Origin: Persephonella sp964519345
Lineage (GTDB): Bacteria > Aquificota > Aquificia > Aquificales > Hydrogenothermaceae
Length of the DNA: 64,000 bases
NCBI GenBank assembly: GCA_964519345.1
Contig: CAZFKX010000010.1
Span: forward strand, 62,001 to 126,000
Direction of reading: 5' to 3'
Positions 7,756-16,786 of this stretch are shown piece after piece; the first letter of the stretch is position 1, and each line of letters opens with the position of its first letter. Made by a program: the position numbers and the translations under genes. Under the pieces are notes generated by a model. It saw only the letters and a list, made by a program, of their open reading frames with translations. It ran no database searches and had not been told where the DNA came from.

Positions 7756-9593
7756 GGAACTATTCTTATCAGACATTCATCTGGATTGACCTGATCCCCT
7801 TCTCTAACATAAACTTCCTCAACTGTACCATCTATAGGTGAGTGTATCTCATTTTCCATCTTCATCGCCTCAACAACAAGAAGGACATCACCCTTTTTTA
7901 CAGAATCCCCAGGTGAAACTTTTACTGATACAACCTTTCCAGGCATTGGAGAACTAACATCTCCCATATCTTTAGCCTTGGGCCTTTTACCTGCAGGAAC
8001 ACCCCCTTCAGGAATGGATTCGATTTTTTCACCAACTTCAATCTCTCTTATAGGCTGTACAATTGTCTCTTCAAGCCTTCCATCAACTCTTACAAAGTAT
8101 GGTGTTCCACCTTCAACCGGACTTCCAACACCAGCTATCTGTATATGATAAACCTCTCCATGAAGTGTTATATTAAACTCTATAGGAGCTTTTGTAACAC
8201 AGACTTCCTCTTCTGTTATTTCCTCAACTTCCGGTGGTAAAGCTTCTCCTTTTTCATACTTTTCTCTCCAGTCAAAAAACTCCTTGGCTACCTGAGGGAA
8301 GAGACAGTAAGAAAGTATATCCTCCTCACTTCTCGCTCCAGCTTTCTGTGCTTCAGTGCTACATTTATCAAGTTCTGGCTCAAGAAGATCGGCAGGTCTA
8401 ACCTGTATAGGTTCTTCACCGTCTATTATCTTCTCAATAATATCAGGTTTAATTGGTGCAGGAGGTCTTCCATAAAGACCTTTTACATAATCTCTCGTTT
8501 CCTTAGTAACAACTTTATATCTCTCACCCTGAAGAACATTTAATAATGCCTGTGTGCCCACTATCTGGCTTGTAGGCGTAACAAGCGGAGGATAACCAAG
8601 ATCTTCTCTTACCTTTGCTACTTCTTTTTTAACGTCATCAAGTTTATCAAGAGCATCATTTTCTTTAAGCTGGTTTATAAAGTTAGACATCATACCTCCA
8701 GGTATCTGATGTATAAGTACCTGAGAATCTGGCCATTTTTCAGCAGTATCATACTTTTTATATTTTTTCCTTACATCCTTCAGATACTCTGCAACCTCCT
8801 CTATTATAGAAAGATCTATTTTTGTCTCATAACCAAACTCTTTTAGAACATAAACCATAGTTTCATTTGCAGGGTGTGCCGTAAGCCATGACCATGTTGA
8901 TACATCTGTATCAATAATGTCACATCCTGCTTCAACAGCTTTTAAACACGTCATTTCTGCCATTCCAGAAGTTGTTTGAGCATGGAGATGAACCGGCAAC
9001 TTAACCTCTTCTTTAAGTCTTCCCACAAGTTCATAGGCTATTTTAGGGGACAATATCCCGGCCTGATCCTTTATAGATATAATATCAACTCCAAGATCTT
9101 TAAGCTGTTTTGCTATTCCTACAAAATAATCAACAGTATGAACAGGACTTATTGTATAGGAAAGAACGCCTTTTACAATCTTTCCTTCTTCCTTTGCTAC
9201 AGATATAGCTACTTCCATATTTCTTACATCATTCAGAGCATCAAATATTCTAAAAACATCTATACCGTTTTCAGCAGCTTTTTTTACAAAAGCTTCAACA
9301 ACATCGTCAGGATAATGTCTGTATCCTACTATATTTTGTCCTCTTAAAAGCATCTCAAGTTTAGTATTTGGCGCGGCTTCTTTAAATCTTCTAAGTCTTT
9401 CCCATGGATCTTCCTTAAGATATCTAAGACATACGTCAAATGTTGCACCACCCCAGACCTCAAGAGACCAAAAACCTGCTTTGTCAAGCTTTTCGGCAGC
9501 AGGCAGTAGATCTTCGGTTCTTACTCTTGTTGCGAGTAAGCTCTGCTGTCCATCTCTTAGCGTAACATCTGTAAATTCTATAATTCTTCCCAT
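7752..9593 (-). CDS. Biotin-dependent carboxylase large subunit (pyruvate carboxylase B / 2-oxoglutarate carboxylase / OadA type)
   Basis: 613 residues from ATG 9593. The N-terminal HMG-CoA-lyase-like barrel (about 1-275) begins IIEFTDVTLRDGQQS and includes the metal site LHAQTTSGMA; a conserved carboxyltransferase region follows; the last 70 residues are a biotinyl domain with EAMKMEN, whose lysine is about residue 578. The start at 9593 is preceded by GGGAGA six bases away; the in-frame ATG at 9635 overlaps a -10 box and is unlikely. The partner biotin carboxylase subunit is not in the window. In Aquificota such subunits serve as 2-oxoglutarate carboxylase (CfiA) or pyruvate carboxylase; the sequence alone does not decide. 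Confidence 0.88.
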   Translation of the reverse strand: MGRIIEFTDVTLRDGQQSLLATRVRTEDLLPAAEKLDKAGFWSLEVWGGATFDVCLRYLKEDPWERLRRFKEAAPNTKLEMLLRGQNIVGYRHYPDDVVEAFVKKAAENGIDVFRIFDALNDVRNMEVAISVAKEEGKIVKGVLSYTISPVHTVDYFVGIAKQLKDLGVDIISIKDQAGILSPKIAYELVGRLKEEVKLPVHLHAQTTSGMAEMTCLKAVEAGCDIIDTDVSTWSWLTAHPANETMVYVLKEFGYETKIDLSIIEEVAEYLKDVRKKYKKYDTAEKWPDSQVLIHQIPGGMMSNFINQLKENDALDKLDDVKKEVAKVREDLGYPPLVTPTSQIVGTQALLNVLQGERYKVVTKETRDYVKGLYGRPPAPIKPDIIEKIIDGEEPIQVRPADLLEPELDKCSTEAQKAGARSEEDILSYCLFPQVAKEFFDWREKYEKGEALPPEVEEITEEEVCVTKAPIEFNITLHGEVYHIQIAGVGSPVEGGTPYFVRVDGRLEETIVQPIREIEVGEKIESIPEGGVPAGKRPKAKDMGDVSSPMPGKVVSVKVSPGDSVKKGDVLLVVEAMKMENEIHSPIDGTVEEVYVREGDQVNPDECLIRIVP

Positions 9594-9612
9594 TCTTTTT
9601 CTCCCTAAATAA

Positions 9613-9643
9613 TTGTTACCTTCAAAAGATTTCATATATTATA
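9613..9643. promoter_or_regulatory. Overlapping divergent promoters for the carboxylase gene and murD
   Basis: On the + strand TTGTTA (9613-9618), 16 bases and TATATT (9635-9640) face murD. On the - strand a perfect TATAAT (complement of 9638-9643) faces the carboxylase gene, with no clear -35. The two -10 boxes overlap by three bases, so binding at one should exclude the other. Predicted by eye only. Confidence 0.45.
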
Positions 9644-9679
9644 CAATATTTTGGAAATATTAAAATTAAGGGTTCATAA

Positions 9680-10939
9680 TTGATTCTCGTTTACGGAAAG
9701 GGAAAAACTGGAAAGGGAATAGAAAACCTTTTAAAAAAACTGGCAATCAATTACATTATAGTTGATGACAAAGATTTTGATACAGGAATTCTGAAAAAAA
9801 CTGATATTATAGTTGTATCACCCGGAATCCCATTTTCGCATAAAATTTACAGGATAGGAAAAATAAAAAAGATACCTGTTGTAGGTGAGATAGAGTTTTC
9901 ATACCGATTTTTTAAAGGTTATATAATAGCCGTTACCGGTACAGACGGAAAATCTACAACGTCAAAACTTATACACCATATATTAGGAGAAGATAAATCA
10001 GAAATAGGAGGAAACTACGGTATTCCGTTCAGTGAGATAGTATTAAGAGGTAAAGATACTGTAGTTCTTGAACTTTCATCATTTCAAATATACTCTACAA
10101 AAAGGTTTAGACCAAATATAGCAATATTTCTTAATTTTTATCCAGATCATCTTGACTGGCATAAAAAAATCTTGCATTACAAACTATCCAAGTACAGACT
10201 TTTCAAAAATATGAAAGAGACAGATATTGCTGTACTGAACTTTGACGATAAAGTTGTAAGAGAGACTCCCAAAAGAGGGAAAAAATATTATTTCTCACTT
10301 TCAAAACTTCCTCGAGATCTTGAAGGGATTTATTATAATGGCTCAGAAGTCATTTTAAAATTGGGTGATAGAAGTTTAAATTTTGATCTTTCCAATATCT
10401 CCTTGAAGGGAGTACACAATGTACAGAATATTATGGCATCGATTCTTGCAACATATATCTATGGTATAGATCCCGATACAATACAGGAGAGAGTAAATAG
10501 CTTTAAACCTCTGCCTCATAGAATGGAATATGTAGATACAATAAATGGAATTGATTTCTACAATGATTCTAAAGCAACAACTGTCCAGGCTGTAAAAAAA
10601 GCCATCCAAAGTTTTAAGGGAAAAAAAGTTTTACTCATTACTGGCGGTATAAATAAAGGAGGTAATTTTTCAGATCTGAAAGATGAGATATCAGAATCTG
10701 TGAAAAAAATATTTATCATAGGAAAGGATAGGGAAAATATATACATGGTATTAAAAAATTATGCTGAGACTGAAACTTTTGAAAATTTAGAAGATGCTGT
10801 TAACCGAGCTTTCCAAAGAGCCGAAAAAGGAGATGTAATTCTTCTCTCTCCGGGATGTTCAAGTTTTGATATGTTTAAAAACTATCAGGAAAGGGGAGAA
10901 GTATTTAAAAGCATTGTAAGGAAATTAAAAGATGGTTAG
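9680..10939 (+). CDS. murD: UDP-N-acetylmuramoyl-L-alanine:D-glutamate ligase
   Basis: 419 residues. It adds D-glutamate to UDP-MurNAc-L-alanine in the cytoplasm. The ATP site VTGTDGKSTTSKLI is at about residues 86-99, ELSSFQ follows at about 132, and the central DHLDWHK and C-terminal YNDSKATT and LLSPGCSSFDMF motifs are all MurD-specific. The start is TTG at 9680. It is the first gene of a tightly overlapping division cluster: its 3' end overlaps ftsW by eight bases. mraY and murF, which precede murD in many genomes, are not here. Confidence 0.94.
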   Translation: MILVYGKGKTGKGIENLLKKLAINYIIVDDKDFDTGILKKTDIIVVSPGIPFSHKIYRIGKIKKIPVVGEIEFSYRFFKGYIIAVTGTDGKSTTSKLIHHILGEDKSEIGGNYGIPFSEIVLRGKDTVVLELSSFQIYSTKRFRPNIAIFLNFYPDHLDWHKKILHYKLSKYRLFKNMKETDIAVLNFDDKVVRETPKRGKKYYFSLSKLPRDLEGIYYNGSEVILKLGDRSLNFDLSNISLKGVHNVQNIMASILATYIYGIDPDTIQERVNSFKPLPHRMEYVDTINGIDFYNDSKATTVQAVKKAIQSFKGKKVLLITGGINKGGNFSDLKDEISESVKKIFIIGKDRENIYMVLKNYAETETFENLEDAVNRAFQRAEKGDVILLSPGCSSFDMFKNYQERGEVFKSIVRKLKDG

Positions 10940-12050
10940 GGATTTTTATTTTGATAGGATACTTCTTCTATGTTTTATAATTCTTTTCATATATGGGATT
11001 ATATTTGTATTTAGCGCAACATCAGTACCATCTCTTTTAAACAACAAAGATCCTTACCTTTATCTTAAAAAAGAGATATTGTGGGTATTTATAGGAATAT
11101 CCGTTATGGCGTTATCCTATATGGTACCTGTGGATGTTTGGAAAAAAATAGCTTATCCATCTGTTATTGTGAGTATAATACTTTTAATCCTCGTTTTAAT
11201 CTTTCCTGCAGAAATAAAGGGAACAACAGTCAAAAGATGGCTGGATTTAGGATTTTTTAAATTTCAGCCCTCAGAATTTGCAAAACTTTCAACTGTTCTA
11301 TTTCTTGCAAACTTTATCTACAGGAAAGAAAAAAATCTTAAAAAATGGGAATCTATTATTTCTGCGGTTTCTATACCTGCTTTTATTTCTGTACTTATAT
11401 TAGTAGAACCTCATAAAGGAGCTGCCTTTTTTATAATTATACTTACATTCATGATTATGTTCTCATCAAACTTTGATCTAAAAAAACTTGCAGTATTTCC
11501 TTTGGTTGCTCTTCCTGTTTTTTTATATATATTTTTCTCATCTGAATATGCTTACAAAAGATTGCTGGCTCTGGCCGATCCAATGGGTTATAAAGAACAG
11601 TTTAGTTATCAGGTCTTCCAGTCTATTCTTGCCTTTTCAAAAGGGGGTCTGACAGGAGAAGGTATAGGTGCCGGAACACAAAAATTGAAATACCTTCCTG
11701 AGATACACACAGATTATATATACGCCTTAATAGGTGAAGAAACAGGATTTATAGGAGCATCATTCCTAATTGTCATATTTCTAATAATACTTCTAAAAGG
11801 TATAAACATAAGTATAAAGCTTGAAGATAAGTTCTCGCAGGCACTTGGTATCGGAATAACATTTTTAATAGTTCTTCAGGCTTTTTTCCATTTTGCTGTC
11901 AACACAAGCATTCTGCCTCCGACAGGATTTACGCTTCCCTTTGTCAGTTATGGTGGAACTTCCCTTTTTGTTATGTCTATTTCAGCAGGCATCCTGCTCA
12001 GACTATCTAAGGAACCAGTAAAAACAGCATTTCATAGGAGGATTCATTGA
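10932..12050 (+). CDS. ftsW: Peptidoglycan glycosyltransferase FtsW (SEDS family)
   Basis: 372 residues with about ten membrane segments. FtsW polymerises lipid II at the division septum. Family hallmarks are GTTVKRWLDLGFFKFQPSEF around residues 97-116, the large extracytoplasmic segment with YLPEIHTDYIYALIGEETG, and the C-terminal PFVSYGGTSL motif. SEDS proteins FtsW and RodA are hard to separate by eye; location between murD and murG in a division cluster favours FtsW. It overlaps murD by eight bases and the murG start by four. Confidence 0.92.
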   Translation: MVRDFYFDRILLLCFIILFIYGIIFVFSATSVPSLLNNKDPYLYLKKEILWVFIGISVMALSYMVPVDVWKKIAYPSVIVSIILLILVLIFPAEIKGTTVKRWLDLGFFKFQPSEFAKLSTVLFLANFIYRKEKNLKKWESIISAVSIPAFISVLILVEPHKGAAFFIIILTFMIMFSSNFDLKKLAVFPLVALPVFLYIFFSSEYAYKRLLALADPMGYKEQFSYQVFQSILAFSKGGLTGEGIGAGTQKLKYLPEIHTDYIYALIGEETGFIGASFLIVIFLIILLKGINISIKLEDKFSQALGIGITFLIVLQAFFHFAVNTSILPPTGFTLPFVSYGGTSLFVMSISAGILLRLSKEPVKTAFHRRIH

Positions 12051-13093
12051 AAAAAAAGGTCTTTATTGCAGGAGGTGGAACAGGGGGACATTTTTATCCT
12101 GCGGTTTCAATTGCAGAAAAATTGAAGGAAAAAGGATATATCATATACTACTTCGGATCAAAAAATGGCATTGAAGGAAGAAAAAATTTTCCGGCAGACA
12201 GAACCTGGCTTTACGATATAAGAGGAGTAAGGGGAAAGTTTTTTTTAAAAAAGATATTATCATCATCAAAACTTTTGACAACAGCATTTAAGATCAAAAA
12301 AATAATTCAAAAAGAAAATCCCGATTTTATAATAACATTTGGGGGATATGCTTCTCTGCCACTTGGTATTTCGGCTTTACTTACAGGGAAAAACTTGTAT
12401 ATACACGAACAGAACTCTATTCCTTCATATACGAATCTTATCTTATCAAAATTTGCAAAAAAAGTATTTATAACTTTTGAGTACTCAAAAAAGTATTTTC
12501 CTGAAGATAAAACTGTTCTAACAGGATTTCCTTTAAGAAAAGAGATCATAGAAGATGTAAAAATCGGTAAAGAAAAGGCAAGAGAAATTCTTGGAATTGA
12601 TAAAGAAAGAAAGACAGTGCTTGTATTTGGTGGAAGTCAAGGTGCAAGAAAACTCACACAGATTGCATATAAAGTTTCCAATAAACTAAAAGAAGTTCAG
12701 TTTATAATAATTACAGGGAAATTATACAAAGAGGAAAAAACACAGGAGAATATAAAAGTTTTCCCGTACTACGATAGGATGGGAATTCTATATTCAGCTT
12801 CAGATATTGTAGTATCAAGGGCTGGAGCAGGAAGCGTATCAGAGATACTTTTTTACAGAAAACCTGCTATTTTTATTCCATATCCTTATGCAGCATCAGA
12901 TCATCAATTTTATAATGTAAAATGGTTAGAAGAAAAAGAAATAGCCGAAATTATTAAAGATGAAGAGTTAGACGTGGATATTCTGTGCAAGAAGATAAAA
13001 GACAACCTAAACAAAAAAAATCAGGAAATTATTAAAAATTATAGTATTATTGATACAGCAGAAAAAATATTAGAAGAGATAAAGAATGGTTGA
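12047..13093 (+). CDS. murG: UDP-GlcNAc:lipid I N-acetylglucosaminyltransferase
   Basis: 348 residues, GT28 family, peripheral on the inner membrane. It converts lipid I to lipid II. The donor and acceptor loops are visible: AGGGTGGHFYPA at the N-terminus, ITFGGYASLP around residue 97, LVFGGSQGAR near 193, and SRAGAGSVSE near 260 in the C-terminal domain. The start is TTG 12047, overlapping the ftsW stop (TTGA). In many bacteria murC follows murG; here murB follows directly with an eight-base overlap. Confidence 0.95.
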   Translation: MKKKVFIAGGGTGGHFYPAVSIAEKLKEKGYIIYYFGSKNGIEGRKNFPADRTWLYDIRGVRGKFFLKKILSSSKLLTTAFKIKKIIQKENPDFIITFGGYASLPLGISALLTGKNLYIHEQNSIPSYTNLILSKFAKKVFITFEYSKKYFPEDKTVLTGFPLRKEIIEDVKIGKEKAREILGIDKERKTVLVFGGSQGARKLTQIAYKVSNKLKEVQFIIITGKLYKEEKTQENIKVFPYYDRMGILYSASDIVVSRAGAGSVSEILFYRKPAIFIPYPYAASDHQFYNVKWLEEKEIAEIIKDEELDVDILCKKIKDNLNKKNQEIIKNYSIIDTAEKILEEIKNG

Positions 13094-13952
13094 TTATGAG
13101 GAAAATGTTAACCTCTCAAAACTGTGTACGATCAGAATTGGCGGAACAGCTAAACGAGTTTATATTCCTAAAAATGTTGAGGATATTATACATATTGTAA
13201 AGCTTTCACAGGACAGAGGAAAAAAGATAATCCCTATTGGCATAGGGAGTAATACAGTTTTCCGAGACGGGGTTTTAGATAATCTCTTCGTTTCAACATC
13301 AAAGCTTAAAAGTTATATGACAGTGAATCATAAAGAGTATGTAATTATCTCGGCTGAAGCAGGCGTAAGTTTTAAAACATTAACAAATATTGTAAAAAAA
13401 TACAATCTTGAAGGTTTTGAAAATTTGTCAGGAATACCTGCATCCATAGGCGGTGCTGTAGCAATGAACGCTGGTGCCTTTGGCAGTGAAATATTTGATA
13501 TTGTTGAATATGTTGAATGGATAGACAGCAACGGATATCTTAAAGTTTCTAAAAAAGAAGATATAAACTACGGTTATAGATTTACCCAGTTTCAAAAAGA
13601 AGGATTTATTTACAGAGTTGGTATAAAACTTAAAAAAACAAAAAAAAATATATCACAGGCAATAAAGGAACATCTAAAGGAAAGAAACAAAAAACAACCT
13701 CTTGATCTTCCAACATCAGGATCAACATTCAAAAATCCTGACGGTATATCAGCCGGTTACCTCTTGGATAAAGCTGGACTAAAGGGATTTAGAATTGGAG
13801 ATGTTGGATTCTCTGAGAAACACGCAAACTTCGCTGTTAATTACGGCCAGGGAAGTTACTCCCAGTTAAAGAAACTGCTGGAAACAGCCGAAAAGTTAGT
13901 GGGAGATTATTTTAGAATAAAACTTGAGAAGGAAATCAGGATTGTTGAATAA
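13086..13952 (+). CDS. murB: UDP-N-acetylenolpyruvoylglucosamine reductase
   Basis: 288 residues, FAD-dependent. It reduces UDP-GlcNAc-enolpyruvate to UDP-MurNAc. The FAD-binding region carries IPIGIGSNTVF and LSGIPASIGGAVAMNAGAFG; the C-terminal region has STFKNPDGISAGYLLDKAGLKG and FSEKHANFAVN, matching the type II MurB family. It overlaps murG by eight bases and the next gene, ddl, by up to 11 bases if ddl starts at 13942. Length is normal. Confidence 0.95.
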   Translation: MVDYEENVNLSKLCTIRIGGTAKRVYIPKNVEDIIHIVKLSQDRGKKIIPIGIGSNTVFRDGVLDNLFVSTSKLKSYMTVNHKEYVIISAEAGVSFKTLTNIVKKYNLEGFENLSGIPASIGGAVAMNAGAFGSEIFDIVEYVEWIDSNGYLKVSKKEDINYGYRFTQFQKEGFIYRVGIKLKKTKKNISQAIKEHLKERNKKQPLDLPTSGSTFKNPDGISAGYLLDKAGLKGFRIGDVGFSEKHANFAVNYGQGSYSQLKKLLETAEKLVGDYFRIKLEKEIRIVE

Positions 13953-14856
13953 GCCAAAAATAGCACTCTTATATGGAGGTTCTTCTTCTGAAAGAGAGAT
14001 ATCAATAAAGTCTGGAAAAGCTGTTGAAAAAGCTTTAAAAAAACTAAACATAGAGTTTAAGGTTTTTGATCCTGTAGAAGGAAAAGATTTTATAAAAAAA
14101 GTAACAGACTACAAACCTGATCTTGCATTCATATCCCTTCACGGAAAAACGGGAGAGGATGGTATTATACAGGGTGTTCTTGAGTTCTTAGGAATAAGAT
14201 ATACAGGATCTGATGTTAAAACAAGCGCTATATGTATGGACAAAACATTAACAAAAGATATACTCAAGTCTGAAGGTATCCTCGTTCCTGAAGGGTACTC
14301 TGTTGAAAAAATAGATCAGATAAAAAAAATAAAAATAAAATACCCTGCAGTTGTTAAGCCTAACAGTGAAGGGTCTTCAATAGGCGTATCTGTCGTTGAG
14401 GATAAAGATAGACTTGTGAAAGCTGTTGAAGAGGTTTTAAAAATAGACAGAAAAGCAATAATAGAGAGATTTATAAAAGGGAGAGAGATAACCGTAGGAA
14501 TTATAAATGGCGAACCTCTTGATATAATAGAGATTAAAGTAAAAGAAGGTTTTTACGATTACTATAACAAATATATCTCTGAGGAAACAGAGTATATATG
14601 TCCTGCAGAAATAGAACCATCCCTTTACAGAGATATACAGAACACAGCACTGAAAATTTACAATATTCTCGGATGTAAAGGCGTTGCGAGGGTTGACTTT
14701 GTACTTGATAAGGATAAACCTTATTTTTTAGAAGTGAATACGATTCCCGGTCTTACAGATCATAGTCTTATACCAAAAGCAGCTGCAGTAAAAGGTATAA
14801 ATTTTGAAAGTTTGATTTTAAAAATTATTGAAGGTGCTTTAAATGAAAACAGGTAA
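13942..14856 (+). CDS. ddl: D-alanine--D-alanine ligase
   Basis: About 304 residues of the ATP-grasp family, making D-Ala-D-Ala for the peptidoglycan stem peptide. Visible motifs are ALLYGGSSSEREISIKSG at the N-terminus, ISLHGKTGEDG, VKPNSEGSSIGV (nucleotide binding), and FLEVNTIPGLTDHSLIPKAA at the catalytic end. The start is uncertain: TTG codons at 13924, 13942 and 13945 are all in frame. AAGGA at 13929-13933 best fits 13942; 13945 would repeat the eight-base overlap seen elsewhere in this cluster. Confidence 0.94.
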   Translation: MLNKPKIALLYGGSSSEREISIKSGKAVEKALKKLNIEFKVFDPVEGKDFIKKVTDYKPDLAFISLHGKTGEDGIIQGVLEFLGIRYTGSDVKTSAICMDKTLTKDILKSEGILVPEGYSVEKIDQIKKIKIKYPAVVKPNSEGSSIGVSVVEDKDRLVKAVEEVLKIDRKAIIERFIKGREITVGIINGEPLDIIEIKVKEGFYDYYNKYISEETEYICPAEIEPSLYRDIQNTALKIYNILGCKGVARVDFVLDKDKPYFLEVNTIPGLTDHSLIPKAAAVKGINFESLILKIIEGALNENR

Positions 14857-15526
14857 GATAAAGATTCTGATTCTTTCAGTATGGATATTCATCTGTGCCC
14901 TTTTTGGATACTTCTCACCAACAATCCCTGTAGTAAAAGAGATATTCTCTGTAAAAAAAGTTACCGTCCTTGGGACAGATAAGTTTAAAAAAGAAGACAT
15001 AAAAAAAATATTTGAAAGAGAAAACTGGTTTTTCCTAAATAAGGAAAAAGTAAAAGAAGAACTTCTAAAGTACAACTTTGTTAAAGAAGTCCAGATAAAC
15101 AGACTTTTTGTAGGAAGTGTTGATCTCGTAATCCTTGAAAGAAGGCCCTTTGCTGTTATATACCATAAAGGAGAAAAGAAAGTAATAGATGAGGACGGCA
15201 TACCAATAGATCTAAAGTATTATAAAAATATAGATATATCCAATCTACCCAAGATAATATATAATGATAATAATATCTACTCTGAAAAGCTGAGGAAGAT
15301 AAAAAAAATAAATGAGAATTTCAGTAAAATATTTAAAGTAAAAAAGTACATAGTTAATAAAAGTCAGATAAGCTGTATAATTGAAAATAATAAAATTGTT
15401 GTGTTCAGCACAGAAGATTTAGATAAAAGTATTAGAAGGGGTAAGATCTTTTTTAAAAATAAAGATATCAGTAAATTTTCCTATATAAATCTGAGTTTTG
15501 AATCAATGATTGTTGTAAGGAGATAG
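14843..15526 (+). CDS. ftsQ: Cell division protein FtsQ/DivIB
   Basis: 227 residues. A short cytoplasmic tail, one membrane segment at about residues 8-24 and an extracytoplasmic POTRA-like domain (about 35-105, beginning FSVKKVTVLGTDKFKKEDI) give the FtsQ layout. The FtsQ-type domain that follows includes LILERRPFAVIYHKGEKKVID. FtsQ links early and late septal proteins. Position between ddl and ftsA matches the conserved division cluster. It overlaps ddl by 14 bases. Sequence conservation in this family is low, so the assignment rests largely on architecture and position. Confidence 0.85.
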   Translation: MKTGKIKILILSVWIFICALFGYFSPTIPVVKEIFSVKKVTVLGTDKFKKEDIKKIFERENWFFLNKEKVKEELLKYNFVKEVQINRLFVGSVDLVILERRPFAVIYHKGEKKVIDEDGIPIDLKYYKNIDISNLPKIIYNDNNIYSEKLRKIKKINENFSKIFKVKKYIVNKSQISCIIENNKIVVFSTEDLDKSIRRGKIFFKNKDISKFSYINLSFESMIVVRR

Positions 15527-15528
15527 TA

Positions 15529-16767
15529 ATGAGTAAAGACAGAATGGTTGTAGCAATGGATATAGGAACTTCTAAAATAACTGTACTTGTTGGAGAGATA
15601 GATGATGTTGGTGATTTACATATAGTCGCATTTGGAGAATCAAAATCAAGAGGGATAGAAAAAGGAATAATAAACAGACCATCTGACGCAATAAGATCAA
15701 TAAAGGAAGCCGTAGATATGGCTGAGTCAACAGCAGGCTCTAAAATAACAAGTGTAATAGCAAACGTTGGAGGGTATCACCTTGAATGCAGAAATGATTC
15801 TGAAAAAACAGATTTTGGTATGTCCCAGAAAACCATTACACAAAATGATATAGATGATCTTATTGAAAAGGTCGCATCAAAACTTCCAAGGGAGAATTAC
15901 GAAATAATTCATATCATCCCAAAAAAATATATACTTGATGAGGAAGACGAAATAATAGATCCTGTAGGGCTTGTAGGATCTAAGATAGAAGGGAAATTCC
16001 ATATCATACTTGACAAAATAAATGCCTACACAAATTTAAAAAAGGTGATTGAAGCTTCCGGTGTTAGGGTGGCAAACTTTGTAGCAAATCCTGTGGCATC
16101 TGCATCCGCTGTCTTGTATCCTGAAGAAAAAGATATGGGAATTGTTGTACTTGATATCGGTGCTGGAACAACAGATATGGCAATATATAGAGAAGGAAGT
16201 ATTGACCATATAAGATCTTTTCCTGTTGGTGGAAATCAGGTAACTATGGATATAGCACACAGATTTAAAGTATCTAAGGAAGAAGCAGAAAGCTTAAAGA
16301 TAGAGTATGGAGGTGCTATTGCTGACCTATCAGAAAATCACGTAATAGAAGTTTTTCCAAGAGGCAGTGAGGAACCTATACAGATAGAACAGTTTGAACT
16401 TGTTGACACTATTGAGGCAAGACTGAGCGAGATATTTGAGATAGTAAAAAACGAACTTGAAGAATCAGGTTTTATAAATAAAATAAATGGTGGTATAGTA
16501 TTAACTGGCGGTGTTTCAAACACACCTGATATAAAAGAACTTGCTGAAAATATCATAGGTATGGACGTAAGAATAGGTAAACCGAAGGATTATAAGGGCT
16601 TTAGCGATAAGATAGCTTTTCCACAATACGCTGCAGCTATCGGTATGCTCCTCTTCACTAAAAGCAACTCAACAAGCCACAGTATAGCTACATCTGAATC
16701 AAGTTCAGAAATAGATATCTTTAGTATATTCAGATCTTTTGTTGAAAAGTTAAAGAATCTTTTTTAA
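15529..16767 (+). CDS. ftsA: Cell division protein FtsA
   Basis: 412 residues, actin-like ATPase that tethers FtsZ to the membrane. The phosphate-1 motif VAMDIGTSKITVLVGE is at the N-terminus, the 1C (SHS2) subdomain follows, VVLDIGAGTTDMAIY marks phosphate-2 and GGIVLTGGVSNTPDI the adenosine site. The last 18 residues (IFSIFRSFVEKLKNLF) form the expected amphipathic membrane-targeting helix. AAGGAG at 15517-15522 precedes the ATG. ftsZ follows 19 bases later. Confidence 0.95.
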   Translation: MSKDRMVVAMDIGTSKITVLVGEIDDVGDLHIVAFGESKSRGIEKGIINRPSDAIRSIKEAVDMAESTAGSKITSVIANVGGYHLECRNDSEKTDFGMSQKTITQNDIDDLIEKVASKLPRENYEIIHIIPKKYILDEEDEIIDPVGLVGSKIEGKFHIILDKINAYTNLKKVIEASGVRVANFVANPVASASAVLYPEEKDMGIVVLDIGAGTTDMAIYREGSIDHIRSFPVGGNQVTMDIAHRFKVSKEEAESLKIEYGGAIADLSENHVIEVFPRGSEEPIQIEQFELVDTIEARLSEIFEIVKNELEESGFINKINGGIVLTGGVSNTPDIKELAENIIGMDVRIGKPKDYKGFSDKIAFPQYAAAIGMLLFTKSNSTSHSIATSESSSEIDIFSIFRSFVEKLKNLF

Positions 16768-16786
16768 GCACTCAGGAGGAGTTATT

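Noticed and set aside
8976..9347. 123-residue open frame opposite the carboxylase gene
   Set aside because: Composition is that of an antisense shadow and the carboxylase frame is continuous and well conserved.
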